Part shown: positions 28,287 through 37,469 of the stretch, piece after piece
How positions within the stretch are numbered: the stretch's first letter is position 1
Layout of the letters: every line of letters starts with the position of its first letter
Assembly (NCBI GenBank): GCA_032027205.1
Contig: JAVSMN010000001.1
Coordinates: 3,723,418-3,787,417 of the forward strand
Source of the DNA: Zeimonas sp032027205
GTDB lineage: Bacteria > Pseudomonadota > Gammaproteobacteria > Burkholderiales > Burkholderiaceae_E
Reading direction: 5' to 3'
DNA: 64,000 nucleotides
The notes under the pieces: generated by a model
The model's input: the letters and a program-made list of their open reading frames with translations, nothing else
What the model was told of the DNA's origin: nothing
The model's database searches: none
Program-made: the position numbers and the translations under genes

Positions 28287-29708
28287 TCAGTTGAACACCT
28301 TGCAGGCCAGCGACGAGCCTGCCGGCAGTCCGATGGCCTCCAGCGACTCGTAGCGCTGCGCCAATTGGCGCGCGATCTGCCCGAGCGAAGCCTGCGTCAG
28401 CGGCTTGCCGCTGTCGTCGACGAGGCGCGCGCCGAGTCGTTGCGCGCAGGCGCCCGCCGTCTGGACCATGCGCGCGAACGGCTCGAGCGACGCCGCGACG
28501 CGCGGCACGTCGAGCACGAAAGTGAGCCGGCTCGGCGAATCGGAGAAACCGAGCGTGAACAGCGGTTCGCCCTGCGGCCCCGGCCGCACGTAGCGGTGAC
28601 TGCCGCGCTCGACCAGTGACAACGCCGGCGCGAGCGCCGCAAGCTGCGCCGGATCGACCGCCTCGGGCGCCTCGACGTTTACACCGATCTGCACGTCGAG
28701 TTGCGCACAGGTGGAGTCGAGGTCGCGCGCGCGGGCGAGCACCGAACCCATCGCCGGCGCCTCCGCGCGCGCCGGCAACGTCTCGGCGATCGCCTGCACC
28801 GCGCTGACGAACTCGGAGAATTCCATCGCGTTGAGCGGCCCGTTGCGGTTCGCCATCAGGACGCCGACGCGGACGAAATCGTAATTGCGTCCCGCTGTCG
28901 GCGGCGCGAATCCGTCGTCGGAACCCGTTCGCGCATCGAAGGCAACCGGCTTGGACCCGGCGCGGCGAAGGCGCTGCGCGACCGCCAGCAATCGTTCGCC
29001 GGCAAGCCGCGACGCGGGGGCCAACTCGATGATGCAGTCGCAGGCCTCCGACAGCGCAGGGCCGGCGCCGGCCGCCGCTGCGGCGGGCGGCGTAGACGCC
29101 GTCGCGTCCGTGGCCGCCGCTTCGCGCCCACCGTGCTCGGCGGCGCCGGCGGCGCTCGAAGCGACCAGCGGCTCCGGCGCAGGCGACAAGGAAGCCTCCG
29201 GCGCAGCGGCGGCCGCAGCCGCCACGACGGTGGAATACACCCCCGGCGCCTCGCTCGCCGCAACGTCCGCGGTGCCCGGGATGCGCTCTTCGCGACGGCC
29301 CACCGCCCGCTCCTCGGGGGCGCTCTCGCCGGTGCGGTCGAGGGAGTGGGCGGTGGCGCGGTCGGCGACCGGCACTTCGCCCGGTTCGTCGCTGCTGCCG
29401 TCCGACAGCGAAACGGACGTCGACTCGGCACGCTCGTCCGCGGGGAAAGCCGCCCTCGCATCGGAGCGCAGGCCGGCATCGAGTCGCGGCTCGCCGCGCT
29501 CGGCGCTGCGCCGCCCGTTACCCGCCGCGGCCTCGCGGCGCGCCGGGGGTTCGGAACGTTGTGCCTTGCCGGAGGCGCGCTCGCGGGAGAGCATGCGCCG
29601 CAACGCCTGCTCCCAGCGCGGCCACGCGCCCTGCCGCAGGTTGTACGCAACGGCGATCGCGATCGCCACGACGACAAGCAAAAGCAGGCTGACGGCGAGG
29701 CTGCTCAT
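28287..29708 (-). CDS. zipA: Cell division protein ZipA
   Basis: Tethers FtsZ to the inner membrane. The 473-residue protein has one N-terminal membrane helix (SSLAVSLLLLVVVAIAIAVAY), then a basic stretch and a long low-complexity linker rich in Ala, Pro, Glu and Arg (about residues 50-220). The C-terminal ZipA FtsZ-binding domain runs from about residue 225 (CDCIIELAPASRLAGERLL). The ATG overlaps the smc stop as ATGA. Assignment rests on architecture, the C-terminal domain and the smc-zipA-ligA order. The linker is longer and more alanine-rich than in E. coli. Confidence 0.9.
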   Translation of the reverse strand: MSSLAVSLLLLVVVAIAIAVAYNLRQGAWPRWEQALRRMLSRERASGKAQRSEPPARREAAAGNGRRSAERGEPRLDAGLRSDARAAFPADERAESTSVSLSDGSSDEPGEVPVADRATAHSLDRTGESAPEERAVGRREERIPGTADVAASEAPGVYSTVVAAAAAAAPEASLSPAPEPLVASSAAGAAEHGGREAAATDATASTPPAAAAAGAGPALSEACDCIIELAPASRLAGERLLAVAQRLRRAGSKPVAFDARTGSDDGFAPPTAGRNYDFVRVGVLMANRNGPLNAMEFSEFVSAVQAIAETLPARAEAPAMGSVLARARDLDSTCAQLDVQIGVNVEAPEAVDPAQLAALAPALSLVERGSHRYVRPGPQGEPLFTLGFSDSPSRLTFVLDVPRVAASLEPFARMVQTAGACAQRLGARLVDDSGKPLTQASLGQIARQLAQRYESLEAIGLPAGSSLACKVFN

Positions 29709-32700
29709 GCGGCCTCCGCATAGCGTGCCGCTGCGTCGAGATCCACCGCGACGATGCGCGAGACGCCGCGTTCCTGCATCGTCACGCCGACCAGTTGCTG
29801 CGCGAGCTCCATCGCGATCTTGTTGTGCGTGATGAACAGGAACTGCGTCTGGTCGGACATGCGCCGCACCATCTCGCAGTAGCGCTCGGTGTTGGCGTCG
29901 TCGAGCGGTGCGTCGACCTCGTCGAGCAGGCAGAACGGCGCCGGATTCAGCTGGAACAGCGCGAAGACGAGCGCGATGGCGGTGAGCGCCTTCTCGCCGC
30001 CCGACAGCAGCTGGATCGACGTGTTGCGCTTGCCCGGCGGCTGCGCGAGCACCTGGATGCCGGCGTCGAGGATTTCGTCGCCGGTGAGGATCAGCCGCGC
30101 CTCGCCGCCGCCGAACAGCTCGGGGAACAGCTTCGCGAAGTGGCCATTGACCGTGTCGTAGGTCTGCTGCAGCAATTCGCGCGTTTCGCGGTCGATCTTG
30201 CGAATCGCATCCTCGAGCGTGGCGATCGCCTCCTCGAGGTCGCTCGACTGGGCGTCGAGGAAGCCCTTGCGCTCCTCGGCCTGCGCGAGCTCCTCGAGCG
30301 CGGCGAGATTCACCGCACCCAGCGCGGCGATCGCGTTCGACAGTCGCGTGACCTCGCCCTGCAGCCACGACGGACGCGGCGCGTCGACGAGCGTTGCGCG
30401 CAGCGCGTCGATCGCGGCTTCGTCGAGGCCGGCCTCGGCGAGCGATTGCGCGAACTGCTCGCGATTGATGCGCGCCGCCTGCTCGTCCAGCTGCAGCTTG
30501 CCCAGCCGCTGGCGCAGCGGCTCCTGCGCACGCTCGGCGACCAGCCGCGCCTCCTCGCGCCCACGCAGCGAATGGCCGAGATCGTCGAGCTGCGCCCGCG
30601 CCTGCGCAAGCGCCTGCTCGGCAGTCGTGCGCGCATCGAGCGCTTCCTGCAGCGCATGGCGCGCGCTGGCGTCGGTGAGCTCGTCGAGCTTCGTGCGCAG
30701 GCTCGCCCGTTCGGCGGCCGCCTGCTCGCCGAGCGCGATCGCCTGCTCGATCAGCGCATCGAGCCGCTCGATCGACGCTTCGGCCGCCCGCACGGCGAAC
30801 GACGCTTCCTGCGCGTCGCGTTCGTCGCGCCGCAGCGCCTCGCGACGCTCGCCCAGCACGCGCTCGGCGTCCTCGAACGCGAGCTGCAGCGACTCGGCCT
30901 GCTCCTGGTGCTCGGCCAGTTCGGCATCGAGCGACTCGAAGCGATCGGTCTCGGCGGCGATCGCCGCCTCGTGCTCATCGATGTGCGCGGCCAGCTCGGC
31001 CAGTTCGCTGTCGATGCGCTCGCGGTTCTGCGCAGTGGCGTCGCGCTCCTGCTCGAGGCGCTGCACGTCGAGGCGCAGCGCGCTGATGCGCTGCAGTTGC
31101 CGGGCGTGGTCGCCGCGCAGCGCAGTGAGTTCGGCCAGGCGCTCGGCCGCCCCGCTCTCGATTCGCGCCGCCGCGCTGCGCGCTTCGTCGGCCAGCAGAT
31201 CCTGCGCGCGCAGGCCGCGCTGCAGGTTCTCGATCTCGTGGCGACGGGCGAGCACGCCCTCCTGCTCGGAATCGGCGGCGTACATGCCGACCGATTGCCG
31301 GCCGACCACATGGCCGTCGGCGACGACGAACTGCCCGCCTGGCGGCAGCGACGCGCGCTGCGCGAGCGCCGATTCGAGCGATTCGGCAGCAAAATACCCG
31401 GCCAGCCATTCGGCCAGCAGCGACTGCACGCCGGCATCGGCGGTGTGCACCAGCCGCGCCAGCGGACGAAGGCCGCCCGCCACGCCGCCGTTGTCGCCCG
31501 CCTGCGCGGCGCCGCCCGCCGCGGGCAACGCGGTGAAGAAGCCGACCTTCGAAGGCGGCGCATCCGCGGCAAGGCCGGCAACGACGTCGAGGCGGCCGAC
31601 CTCGAGCGCGCGAACCCGTTCGCGCAGCACAGACTCGATCGCACTTTCCCAATCGTCGTCGATGCGCACCTTCTCGTAGAGGCGCGCCAGCCGCTCGAGT
31701 CCGTGCCGCTCGAGCCACGGCTGCACTTTCGCCTGGCTCTCGACGCGCTCCTGCAACTGGCGCAGCGCGTGCAGCCGGCCGTCGATCTGCGCACGTTTGG
31801 CCTCGGCCTCGCGCAACGCCTGCTGCGCCGGCTGGCGCTGCGCCTCCAGCTCGCTCCATTGCGGCTCGACGAGCGCAAGACGCTCGGTGGCGATGCGATC
31901 GCCCTCCTCGGCTTCGGCCAGCGCCTCGATTGCGTGCTCGAGCTCGAGCGCATCGAAGGGATGCAGTGCATCGCCCTCGGCGCGCAGCCGCTCGCGGCGC
32001 CGCGTGGCGAGGTCGAGTGCCTCGCTCGCCTTTCGCTCGTGCAGCGCGCACAGTTCGATCGCCTGCCGAGTCTGCCCGACGCGCTGGCGCGCCTCGTCGA
32101 CCCGCGCGCGCGCCTCGCGCGCCTGCGACTCGAACTCAGGCAGCGAAGCCGCCTGTTCGGCGACGATGCGCGACAGTTCCTCGGCATGCCCGTGCGCGCC
32201 GACGCGCTGCTCCTGCGCCGCCTGGCGATCGCGCCGCGCGTGCTCCTGCTGTTCCTGCGCGCGCTGCGCGGCCCGCTCGACGCTGTCGAGCCGCTCGCGC
32301 AACTGACCCTGCGTCTCGGACACGAGCCGGATCTCCGCCTCGATGCGGCCGACCTGCGCGTTGCACTCGTAGTAGCGGCCCTGCGCGGCATGCACCGAAT
32401 CGCCGGCTGCGTAATGCGCGCTGCGCACCGTCTCGATCTCGGCCTCGATCGCGCGTTGCTCGGCCAGGCGCGACTCGACCTGGTTCGCCGCCTCGGCCGC
32501 CTGCGCAGCGAGACGACGCTGCTCGGCATCGGCCTCGTCGCGACGCAACAGCCACAGGCTGTGCTGCCTGCGCTCGCGGTCGGCTTCGAGCGAACGGAAT
32601 TCGCGCGCGACCTCCGCCTGGCGCTGCAGCCGCTCGATCTGCGTGTCGAGCTCGCGACGGATGTCGTCCACGCGCGTGAGGTTCTCGCGCGTGTCGGCGA

Positions 32701-33250
32701 GCCGGTTGGCCGTCTCGCGCCGACGCTCCTTGTACTTCGAGACGCCGGCCGCCTCCTCGAGGAAGACGCGCAACTCCTCGGGCCGTGCCTCGATGATGCG
32801 CGAGATCATGCCCTGCCCGATGATCGCGTACGCGCGCGGCCCGAGCCCGGTGCCGAGGAACATGTCGTGCACGTCGCGGCGTCGCACCGGCTGGTTGTTG
32901 ATGAAGTAGCTCGACTGTCCGTCGCGGGTGAGCACGCGCCGCACCGAGATCTCGGCGAACTGGCTCCAGCTGCCGCCGATGCGGCCGAGCGAGTTGTCGA
33001 ACACCAGCTCGACCGAGGCGCGTGCACCCGGCTTGCGCTCGGACGAGCCGGAGAAGATGACGTCCTGCATCGATTCGCCGCGCAGTTCCGACGCCTTCGA
33101 TTCGCCGAGCACCCATCGCACGGCGTCGATCAGGTTCGACTTGCCGCAGCCATTGGGACCGACGACGCCGACCAGTTGGCCGGGAACATCGAAGGAAGTG
33201 GGATCGACGAAGGACTTGAAGCCGGCGAGTTTGATCTGTTTGAGTCGCAC
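29705..33250 (-). CDS. smc: Chromosome segregation protein SMC
   Basis: An ATPase of the bacterial condensin, compacting and separating chromosomes. The 1181-residue protein has Walker A VVGPNGCGKSNLIDAVRWVL (about 26-45), long coiled coils on either side of a hinge (about residues 510-670), the signature LLSGGEKALTAIALVFALF and Walker B FCLLDEVDAPLDDANTERY near the C-terminus. The GTG at 33250 gives the standard start RLKQIKLAGFKSFVDPT; the longer open frame upstream is not SMC-like. scpA and scpB are not in the window. It heads the smc-zipA-ligA-mtnP run. Confidence 0.97.
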   Translation of the reverse strand: MRLKQIKLAGFKSFVDPTSFDVPGQLVGVVGPNGCGKSNLIDAVRWVLGESKASELRGESMQDVIFSGSSERKPGARASVELVFDNSLGRIGGSWSQFAEISVRRVLTRDGQSSYFINNQPVRRRDVHDMFLGTGLGPRAYAIIGQGMISRIIEARPEELRVFLEEAAGVSKYKERRRETANRLADTRENLTRVDDIRRELDTQIERLQRQAEVAREFRSLEADRERRQHSLWLLRRDEADAEQRRLAAQAAEAANQVESRLAEQRAIEAEIETVRSAHYAAGDSVHAAQGRYYECNAQVGRIEAEIRLVSETQGQLRERLDSVERAAQRAQEQQEHARRDRQAAQEQRVGAHGHAEELSRIVAEQAASLPEFESQAREARARVDEARQRVGQTRQAIELCALHERKASEALDLATRRRERLRAEGDALHPFDALELEHAIEALAEAEEGDRIATERLALVEPQWSELEAQRQPAQQALREAEAKRAQIDGRLHALRQLQERVESQAKVQPWLERHGLERLARLYEKVRIDDDWESAIESVLRERVRALEVGRLDVVAGLAADAPPSKVGFFTALPAAGGAAQAGDNGGVAGGLRPLARLVHTADAGVQSLLAEWLAGYFAAESLESALAQRASLPPGGQFVVADGHVVGRQSVGMYAADSEQEGVLARRHEIENLQRGLRAQDLLADEARSAAARIESGAAERLAELTALRGDHARQLQRISALRLDVQRLEQERDATAQNRERIDSELAELAAHIDEHEAAIAAETDRFESLDAELAEHQEQAESLQLAFEDAERVLGERREALRRDERDAQEASFAVRAAEASIERLDALIEQAIALGEQAAAERASLRTKLDELTDASARHALQEALDARTTAEQALAQARAQLDDLGHSLRGREEARLVAERAQEPLRQRLGKLQLDEQAARINREQFAQSLAEAGLDEAAIDALRATLVDAPRPSWLQGEVTRLSNAIAALGAVNLAALEELAQAEERKGFLDAQSSDLEEAIATLEDAIRKIDRETRELLQQTYDTVNGHFAKLFPELFGGGEARLILTGDEILDAGIQVLAQPPGKRNTSIQLLSGGEKALTAIALVFALFQLNPAPFCLLDEVDAPLDDANTERYCEMVRRMSDQTQFLFITHNKIAMELAQQLVGVTMQERGVSRIVAVDLDAAARYAEAA

Positions 33251-33346
33251 CGAAGGCCCTATGCAAGAATCCGCGGGCACCGGCTGAGGACCCGCGGTCA
33301 GGCCACTCGCCGCTGGGCTTGGACGCGAGCGAACGCCCCCAATGAA

Positions 33347-33368
33347 GAAGCCGCTCTCGGGCGGCTTC
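33347..33368. repeat. 8-base perfect inverted repeat in the smc/queF divergent gap
   Basis: GAAGCCGC and GCGGCTTC flank a 6-base loop. It covers the expected -35 region of queF and the very start of the expected smc transcript. It could be an operator or a 5' hairpin. No U-tract follows it, so a terminator is unlikely. Confidence 0.5.
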
Positions 33369-33378
33369 GGTCGCTCCG

Positions 33379-33385
33379 TATAATA
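33379..33385. promoter_or_regulatory. Overlapping -10 elements for queF (+) and smc (-)
   Basis: Seven bases read TATAAT on the plus strand (33379-33384) and TATTAT on the minus strand (33385 down to 33380). The plus start near 33391 gives queF a leader of about 34 bases; the minus start near 33373 gives smc about 120 bases. No clear -35 on either side. Confidence 0.55.
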
Positions 33386-33424
33386 GCACCGGCCCCGTGC
33401 CGCATCGGCACAACGAAGCCGTCC

Positions 33425-33853
33425 ATGTCGCCTGCGCCCACCCGACCGTCCCGACAGCTCGACACCTTTCCGAATCCGGCGTGCGAGCGCGACTACCTCG
33501 TGCATATCGAGATTCCGGAATTCACCTGCCTGTGCCCGCTCACCGGTCAGCCCGACTTCGCAACGATCATGCTCGACTACATCCCCGACGAGCGAAATGT
33601 CGAACTGAAGGCGCTGAAGCTCTACATGTGGAGCTACCGCGACGAAGGCGCCTTCCACGAGGCGGTTACCAACCGGATCCTCGACGACCTCGTCGGCGCG
33701 CTGGCGCCCCGCTTCCTGCGACTGACGGCGCGCTGGTACGTGCGCGGCGGCATCTTCACCACGGTGCAGGCCGAGCACCGAAAACCGGGCTGGACGCCCG
33801 CGCCGCGCATCGACATCGACAGCTTCACCCCCGGGGCCAGCACGCGACCATGA
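33425..33853 (+). CDS. queF: NADPH-dependent 7-cyano-7-deazaguanine reductase QueF (short form)
   Basis: Reduces preQ0 to preQ1 in queuosine synthesis, a nitrile-to-amine reaction. The 142-residue protein is the single-domain form. The catalytic segment EFTCLCPLTGQPDFATI gives Cys37 (thioimide) and Asp44 (proton donor), and the QueF motif ELKALKLYMWSYRDEGAFHE follows. The ATG at 33425 is the only one before the fold. The stop overlaps the dapD ATG. Other queuosine genes are not in the window. Confidence 0.96.
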   Translation: MSPAPTRPSRQLDTFPNPACERDYLVHIEIPEFTCLCPLTGQPDFATIMLDYIPDERNVELKALKLYMWSYRDEGAFHEAVTNRILDDLVGALAPRFLRLTARWYVRGGIFTTVQAEHRKPGWTPAPRIDIDSFTPGASTRP

Positions 33854-34737
33854 CCATCCCCTCGCCTTCGGCGCCGGCGACGCCCGCATCCGGCGACGAC
33901 CCGCAGCGACTCATGTTGCAGCGCACGATCGACGAGGCCTGGGAGCGGCGCGCCGACCTTTCGCCGGCCTCGGCTTCGCAGGCGGTGCACGATGCGGTCG
34001 AACGCGTGCTCGCGCTGCTCGACGCCGGCTCGCTGCGCGTGGCCGAGAAGCGCTCGCCGACGCCGGGCGACTGGGTCGTCCACGAATGGGTGAAAAAAGC
34101 GGTGTTGCTGTCGTTCCGGCTGAACGTGGCAGCACCCTCGGGCAGCGGCCCGATGCGCTTCTTCGACAAGGTCCCCACCAAGTTCGACGGCTGGAGCGCC
34201 GCCGACTTCGCCGCTGCCGGGGTGCGCGTCGTTCCGCCAGCCGTCGCGCGACGCGGCGCCTTCGTCGGCAGGAACGTCGTGCTGATGCCCTCCTACGTGA
34301 ACATCGGTGCCTTCGTCGACGAGGGGACGATGGTCGACACCTGGGTCACTGTCGGCTCGTGCGCGCAGATCGGGCGCAACGTGCACCTGTCCGGCGGCGT
34401 GGGCATCGGCGGCGTGCTCGAGCCGCTGCAGGCGGCGCCGACGATCATCGAGGACAACTGCTTCATCGGCGCGCGCTCCGAGATCGTCGAGGGCGTCGTT
34501 GTCGAGGAGAACTCGGTCATCTCGATGGGCGTTTTCCTGGGGCAGAGCACGAAGATCTACGACCGCGCCCGCGGCGAAGTGCTCTATGGGCGCGTGCCTG
34601 CCGGCTCGGTCGTCGTGCCGGGTACGCTGCCGTCGTCCGACGGAACGGTCGGCCTGTACTGCGCGGTCATCGTCAAGCGCGTGGATGCCCGCACGCGCGC
34701 GAAGACCGCGATCAACGAGCTGTTGCGCGGCGACTGA
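33850..34737 (+). CDS. dapD: Tetrahydrodipicolinate N-succinyltransferase
   Basis: Succinylates tetrahydrodipicolinate in the lysine/diaminopimelate pathway. The protein has an N-terminal helical domain (MLQRTIDEAWERRADLSP onward), a left-handed beta helix (NVVLMPSYVNIGAFVDEGTM, GVGIGGVLEPLQAAPTIIED) and a C-terminal cap ending AKTAINELLRGD. The ATG at 33850 overlaps the queF stop and gives 295 residues. An internal ATG at 33913 would match the usual family start and remove a 21-residue Ser/Pro/Ala-rich extension. I kept the first because of the ATGA coupling; either may be right. Confidence 0.95.
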   Translation: MTIPSPSAPATPASGDDPQRLMLQRTIDEAWERRADLSPASASQAVHDAVERVLALLDAGSLRVAEKRSPTPGDWVVHEWVKKAVLLSFRLNVAAPSGSGPMRFFDKVPTKFDGWSAADFAAAGVRVVPPAVARRGAFVGRNVVLMPSYVNIGAFVDEGTMVDTWVTVGSCAQIGRNVHLSGGVGIGGVLEPLQAAPTIIEDNCFIGARSEIVEGVVVEENSVISMGVFLGQSTKIYDRARGEVLYGRVPAGSVVVPGTLPSSDGTVGLYCAVIVKRVDARTRAKTAINELLRGD

Positions 34738-34768
34738 CGCCGCCGACGCGAGCCAGGAGGAGAAAACG

Positions 34769-35980
34769 ATGGCGATGGAGCGGTTGCTGCAACTGATGGC
34801 CGAGAAGAAGGCTTCCGACCTGTTCCTGGCGCCGGGCTCGCCGATCCAGATCAAGATCGACGGTGCGATGGTCCCGGTGAACGCGCAACGGCTGGAGCCG
34901 ACCAACGTCGAGGCGCTGCTGCGCGAGATCGTCTCCGATGCGCAATGGGCGCGCTTCGAGGACGAACGCGAACTGAACATCGGCTACGGGATCAGCGGAG
35001 TCGGCAGCTTCCGCGTGAACGTGTTCCGCCAGCGCGGCAGCCCGGCCGGCGTCGTGCGCTTCGTCCCGCACGACATCCCCAGCCTGGCGCAGCTGCAGCT
35101 GCCGGACATCCTCGGCGAGCTGATCCTCGAGAAGCGCGGCCTGCTGCTGGTGGTGGGCGCCACCGGCTCGGGCAAGTCGACCACGATGGCCGCGATGCTC
35201 GATCACCGCAACGAGAACCGCAGCGGGCACATCCTCACGCTCGAGGACCCGATCGAGTTCACGTTCCAGAACAAGCGGTCGATCGTCAACCAGCGCCAGA
35301 TCGGCACTGATACCGATTCGCTCGACATCGCGCTGAAGAACGCGATGCGCCAGGCGCCCGACTGCATTCTCATCGGCGAGATCCGCGATACGGCGACGAT
35401 GTCCTCCGCGCTCGCCTACGCGCAGTCGGGTCACCTCGTCCTCGCTACGCTGCACGCGAACAACGCGAACCACGCGCTCAACCGCATCGTCAGCTTCTAC
35501 CCACTCGACAACCGCAGCGTGCTGCTGTCCGACCTGGCGGCCACGCTCAAGGCGGTCGTCTCGCAGCGGCTCGTGCGCTCGTCGACGCAGGGGCGGCTGC
35601 CGGCGCTCGAAGTGCTGACAAACACGCGACACATCGCCGAGATGATCGAGCAGGGCCGTCTCACCGAGATCAAGGACGCGATGGAGCAGAGCCTGGCGCC
35701 CGGGTCGTGCACCTTCGACCACGCGCTCGCCGCTCTGGTACGCCAACGACGCATCTCGCGTCCCGATGCGCTGGCGAATGCCGATTCGCCGACCAACCTG
35801 CTGTGGCTGCTCGAGAACGAAGCGGGGGCGTCGCCTTCTGAAGAGACGCCCGAGGCGTCTGCGCAGCCCTCGCTCGTCTCGCCGGCGATGGCGTCGTCGG
35901 CGCTGCGCAAGCCGGGCGCCCAGCAGCGAAACGAAACGGGCGATGGCACCTCGTTCACCGAGTTCCTGCTCAACGTCTGA
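34769..35980 (+). CDS. pilU: PilT/PilU-family type IV pilus retraction ATPase (PilU-like)
   Basis: A hexameric secretion-type ATPase that powers pilus retraction at the inner membrane. The 403-residue protein has the N-terminal PAS-like domain (about 1-105), Walker A VGATGSGKSTTM (129-140), the Asp box DPIEF, Walker B CILIGEIRD (199-207) and His box SGHLVLATLHANNANHALNR. The match is closer to PilU than PilT by its E-I-R-D Walker B region and its long low-complexity C-terminal tail (about 365-403); this is a judgement from memory of the families. AGGAGG stands 7 bases before the ATG. No pilT or other pilus gene is near; it lies between dapD and yffB-dapE. Confidence 0.85.
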   Translation: MAMERLLQLMAEKKASDLFLAPGSPIQIKIDGAMVPVNAQRLEPTNVEALLREIVSDAQWARFEDERELNIGYGISGVGSFRVNVFRQRGSPAGVVRFVPHDIPSLAQLQLPDILGELILEKRGLLLVVGATGSGKSTTMAAMLDHRNENRSGHILTLEDPIEFTFQNKRSIVNQRQIGTDTDSLDIALKNAMRQAPDCILIGEIRDTATMSSALAYAQSGHLVLATLHANNANHALNRIVSFYPLDNRSVLLSDLAATLKAVVSQRLVRSSTQGRLPALEVLTNTRHIAEMIEQGRLTEIKDAMEQSLAPGSCTFDHALAALVRQRRISRPDALANADSPTNLLWLLENEAGASPSEETPEASAQPSLVSPAMASSALRKPGAQQRNETGDGTSFTEFLLNV

Positions 35981-35982
35981 GA

Positions 35983-36336
35983 ATGTCCGAGGTCGTCGTC
36001 TTCGGCATCGAGAACTGCGACCAGGTGCGCAAGGCGCGCGCATGGCTGCGGGCGCGCAGCATCGAGCACCGCTTCCACGACCTGCGCCGCGACGGGCTCG
36101 ACGCGCAACGCCTGGCGCTCTGGCTCGGACGCGTGCCGTGGGATTCGCTGTTGAATCGCCGGGGTCTGTCCTGGCGCCGGCTCGATGCCGCGCGCCGCGC
36201 CGCCGTCACCGACCAGGCGAGCGCGAGCGAGTTGATGCTGGAGGAGCCGCTGCTCGTCAAGCGGCCGGTGCTGCAGATGCCCGACCAGATCGTCGTCGGC
36301 TTTTCCGAGTTGCTCTACGCCGGTCTGCTCCGATGA
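35983..36336 (+). CDS. yffB: ArsC/Spx-like thioredoxin-fold protein YffB
   Basis: A small thioredoxin-fold protein of 117 residues of the ArsC/Spx superfamily. It starts VVVFGIENCDQVRKARAWLR, with Cys12 in the redox position and no second cysteine after two residues, and has the conserved RPVLQMPDQIVVGFS near the end. E. coli YffB also sits directly before dapE. The family's role is not known with certainty; glutathione-dependent reduction has been proposed. It lies 2 bases after the pilU-like stop, and its stop overlaps the dapE start as ATGA. Confidence 0.88.
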   Translation: MSEVVVFGIENCDQVRKARAWLRARSIEHRFHDLRRDGLDAQRLALWLGRVPWDSLLNRRGLSWRRLDAARRAAVTDQASASELMLEEPLLVKRPVLQMPDQIVVGFSELLYAGLLR

Positions 36337-37469
36337 CCGCGACGCTGCAACTGGCCCGCGCGCTGATTCGCCGACCGTCGATCACGCCCGAAGACCACGG
36401 CTGCCAGGCGCTCGTCGCCGAACGCCTCGCGGCACGCGGCTTCGGCTGCGAGCGCCTCGACGCGAACGGCGTAGCGAACCTGTGGGCGCTGCGCGCGCTC
36501 GACCGAGCCGGCCCCACGCTCGTCTTCGCCGGACACACCGACGTCGTGCCTCCCGGTCCGCGCGAACGATGGACCAGCGACCCCTTCGAGCCCGTCGAAC
36601 GCGACGGCAGGCTCTACGGGCGCGGCGCGGCCGACATGAAGACCTCGGTCGCCGCCTTCGTCGTCGCGATCGAGGAAGCGCTCGACGCGGGACGGCTGCG
36701 CTGCGGCCGCATCGCGGTGCTGCTCACCTCCGACGAGGAAGGGCCGGGCATCGACGGAACGGCGCGCGTCGTCGAGCAGCTGGCGGCGCGCGGCGAGCCG
36801 CTCGACTATTGCATCGTCGGCGAGCCCACCAGCGAACGACGCCTCGGAGACACGATCAAGAACGGGCGACGCGGCTCGCTGTCCGGGCGGCTGGTCGTGC
36901 ACGGCGTGCAGGGACACGTCGCCTACCCGCAGCTCGCGCGCAACGCGCTGCACGAACTGGCGCCGGCGCTGGCCGAGCTCGTCGCTATCGAGTGGGATCG
37001 CGGCGACGCCGACTTCCCACCGACGACCTGGCAGATGTCGAACCTGCACGCGGGGACCGGCGCCGGCAACGTCATTCCCGGCGAAGCCGTCCTCGACTTC
37101 AACTTCCGCTTCTCGCCGGCGAGCCCGGTGGAGACACTGCAGCGCCGCTTCACCGAGCGGCTCGACGCGCGCGGACTTCGGTACACGATCGACTGGGCGG
37201 CGCCGGCGCAGCCGTTTCGCTGCCCGCCCGGCAAGTTGTCGCGCGCACTCGCCGATGCAATCCGCGTCGAAACGGGATCCGAACCGCGATGTTCGACCAG
37301 CGGCGGTACCTCGGACGGGCGCTTTCTGGCACGGATCTGCCCGCAGGTCGTCGAGTTCGGTCCGGTGAACGAGAGCATCCATCGGGTCGACGAATCGGTG
37401 GGGCTCGACGAAATCGAGCCGCTGAAGCACATCTATCGGCGCACGATCGCCGCGTTGCTGGGCGAATGA
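36333..37469 (+). CDS. dapE: Succinyl-diaminopimelate desuccinylase
   Basis: A dizinc hydrolase that releases succinate from N-succinyl-LL-diaminopimelate. The 378-residue M20 family protein has the metal ligands in FAGHTDVVPPGPRERW (His68), YGRGAADMKTS, the catalytic glutamate pair in LLTSDEEGPGIDG, VGEPTSERRLGD and the C-terminal histidine in VNESIHRVDESV. The dimerisation lid lies at about residues 180-290. It acts two steps after DapD, encoded 1.6 kb upstream in the same run. Both ends overlap neighbours as ATGA. Confidence 0.97.
   Translation: MTATLQLARALIRRPSITPEDHGCQALVAERLAARGFGCERLDANGVANLWALRALDRAGPTLVFAGHTDVVPPGPRERWTSDPFEPVERDGRLYGRGAADMKTSVAAFVVAIEEALDAGRLRCGRIAVLLTSDEEGPGIDGTARVVEQLAARGEPLDYCIVGEPTSERRLGDTIKNGRRGSLSGRLVVHGVQGHVAYPQLARNALHELAPALAELVAIEWDRGDADFPPTTWQMSNLHAGTGAGNVIPGEAVLDFNFRFSPASPVETLQRRFTERLDARGLRYTIDWAAPAQPFRCPPGKLSRALADAIRVETGSEPRCSTSGGTSDGRFLARICPQVVEFGPVNESIHRVDESVGLDEIEPLKHIYRRTIAALLGE

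Noticed and set aside
29795..33853. A very long plus-strand open frame antisense to smc that ends as queF
   Set aside because: Only the last 142 codons are real (queF). The rest mirrors the smc codon pattern and has leucine/arginine repeats without any motif.
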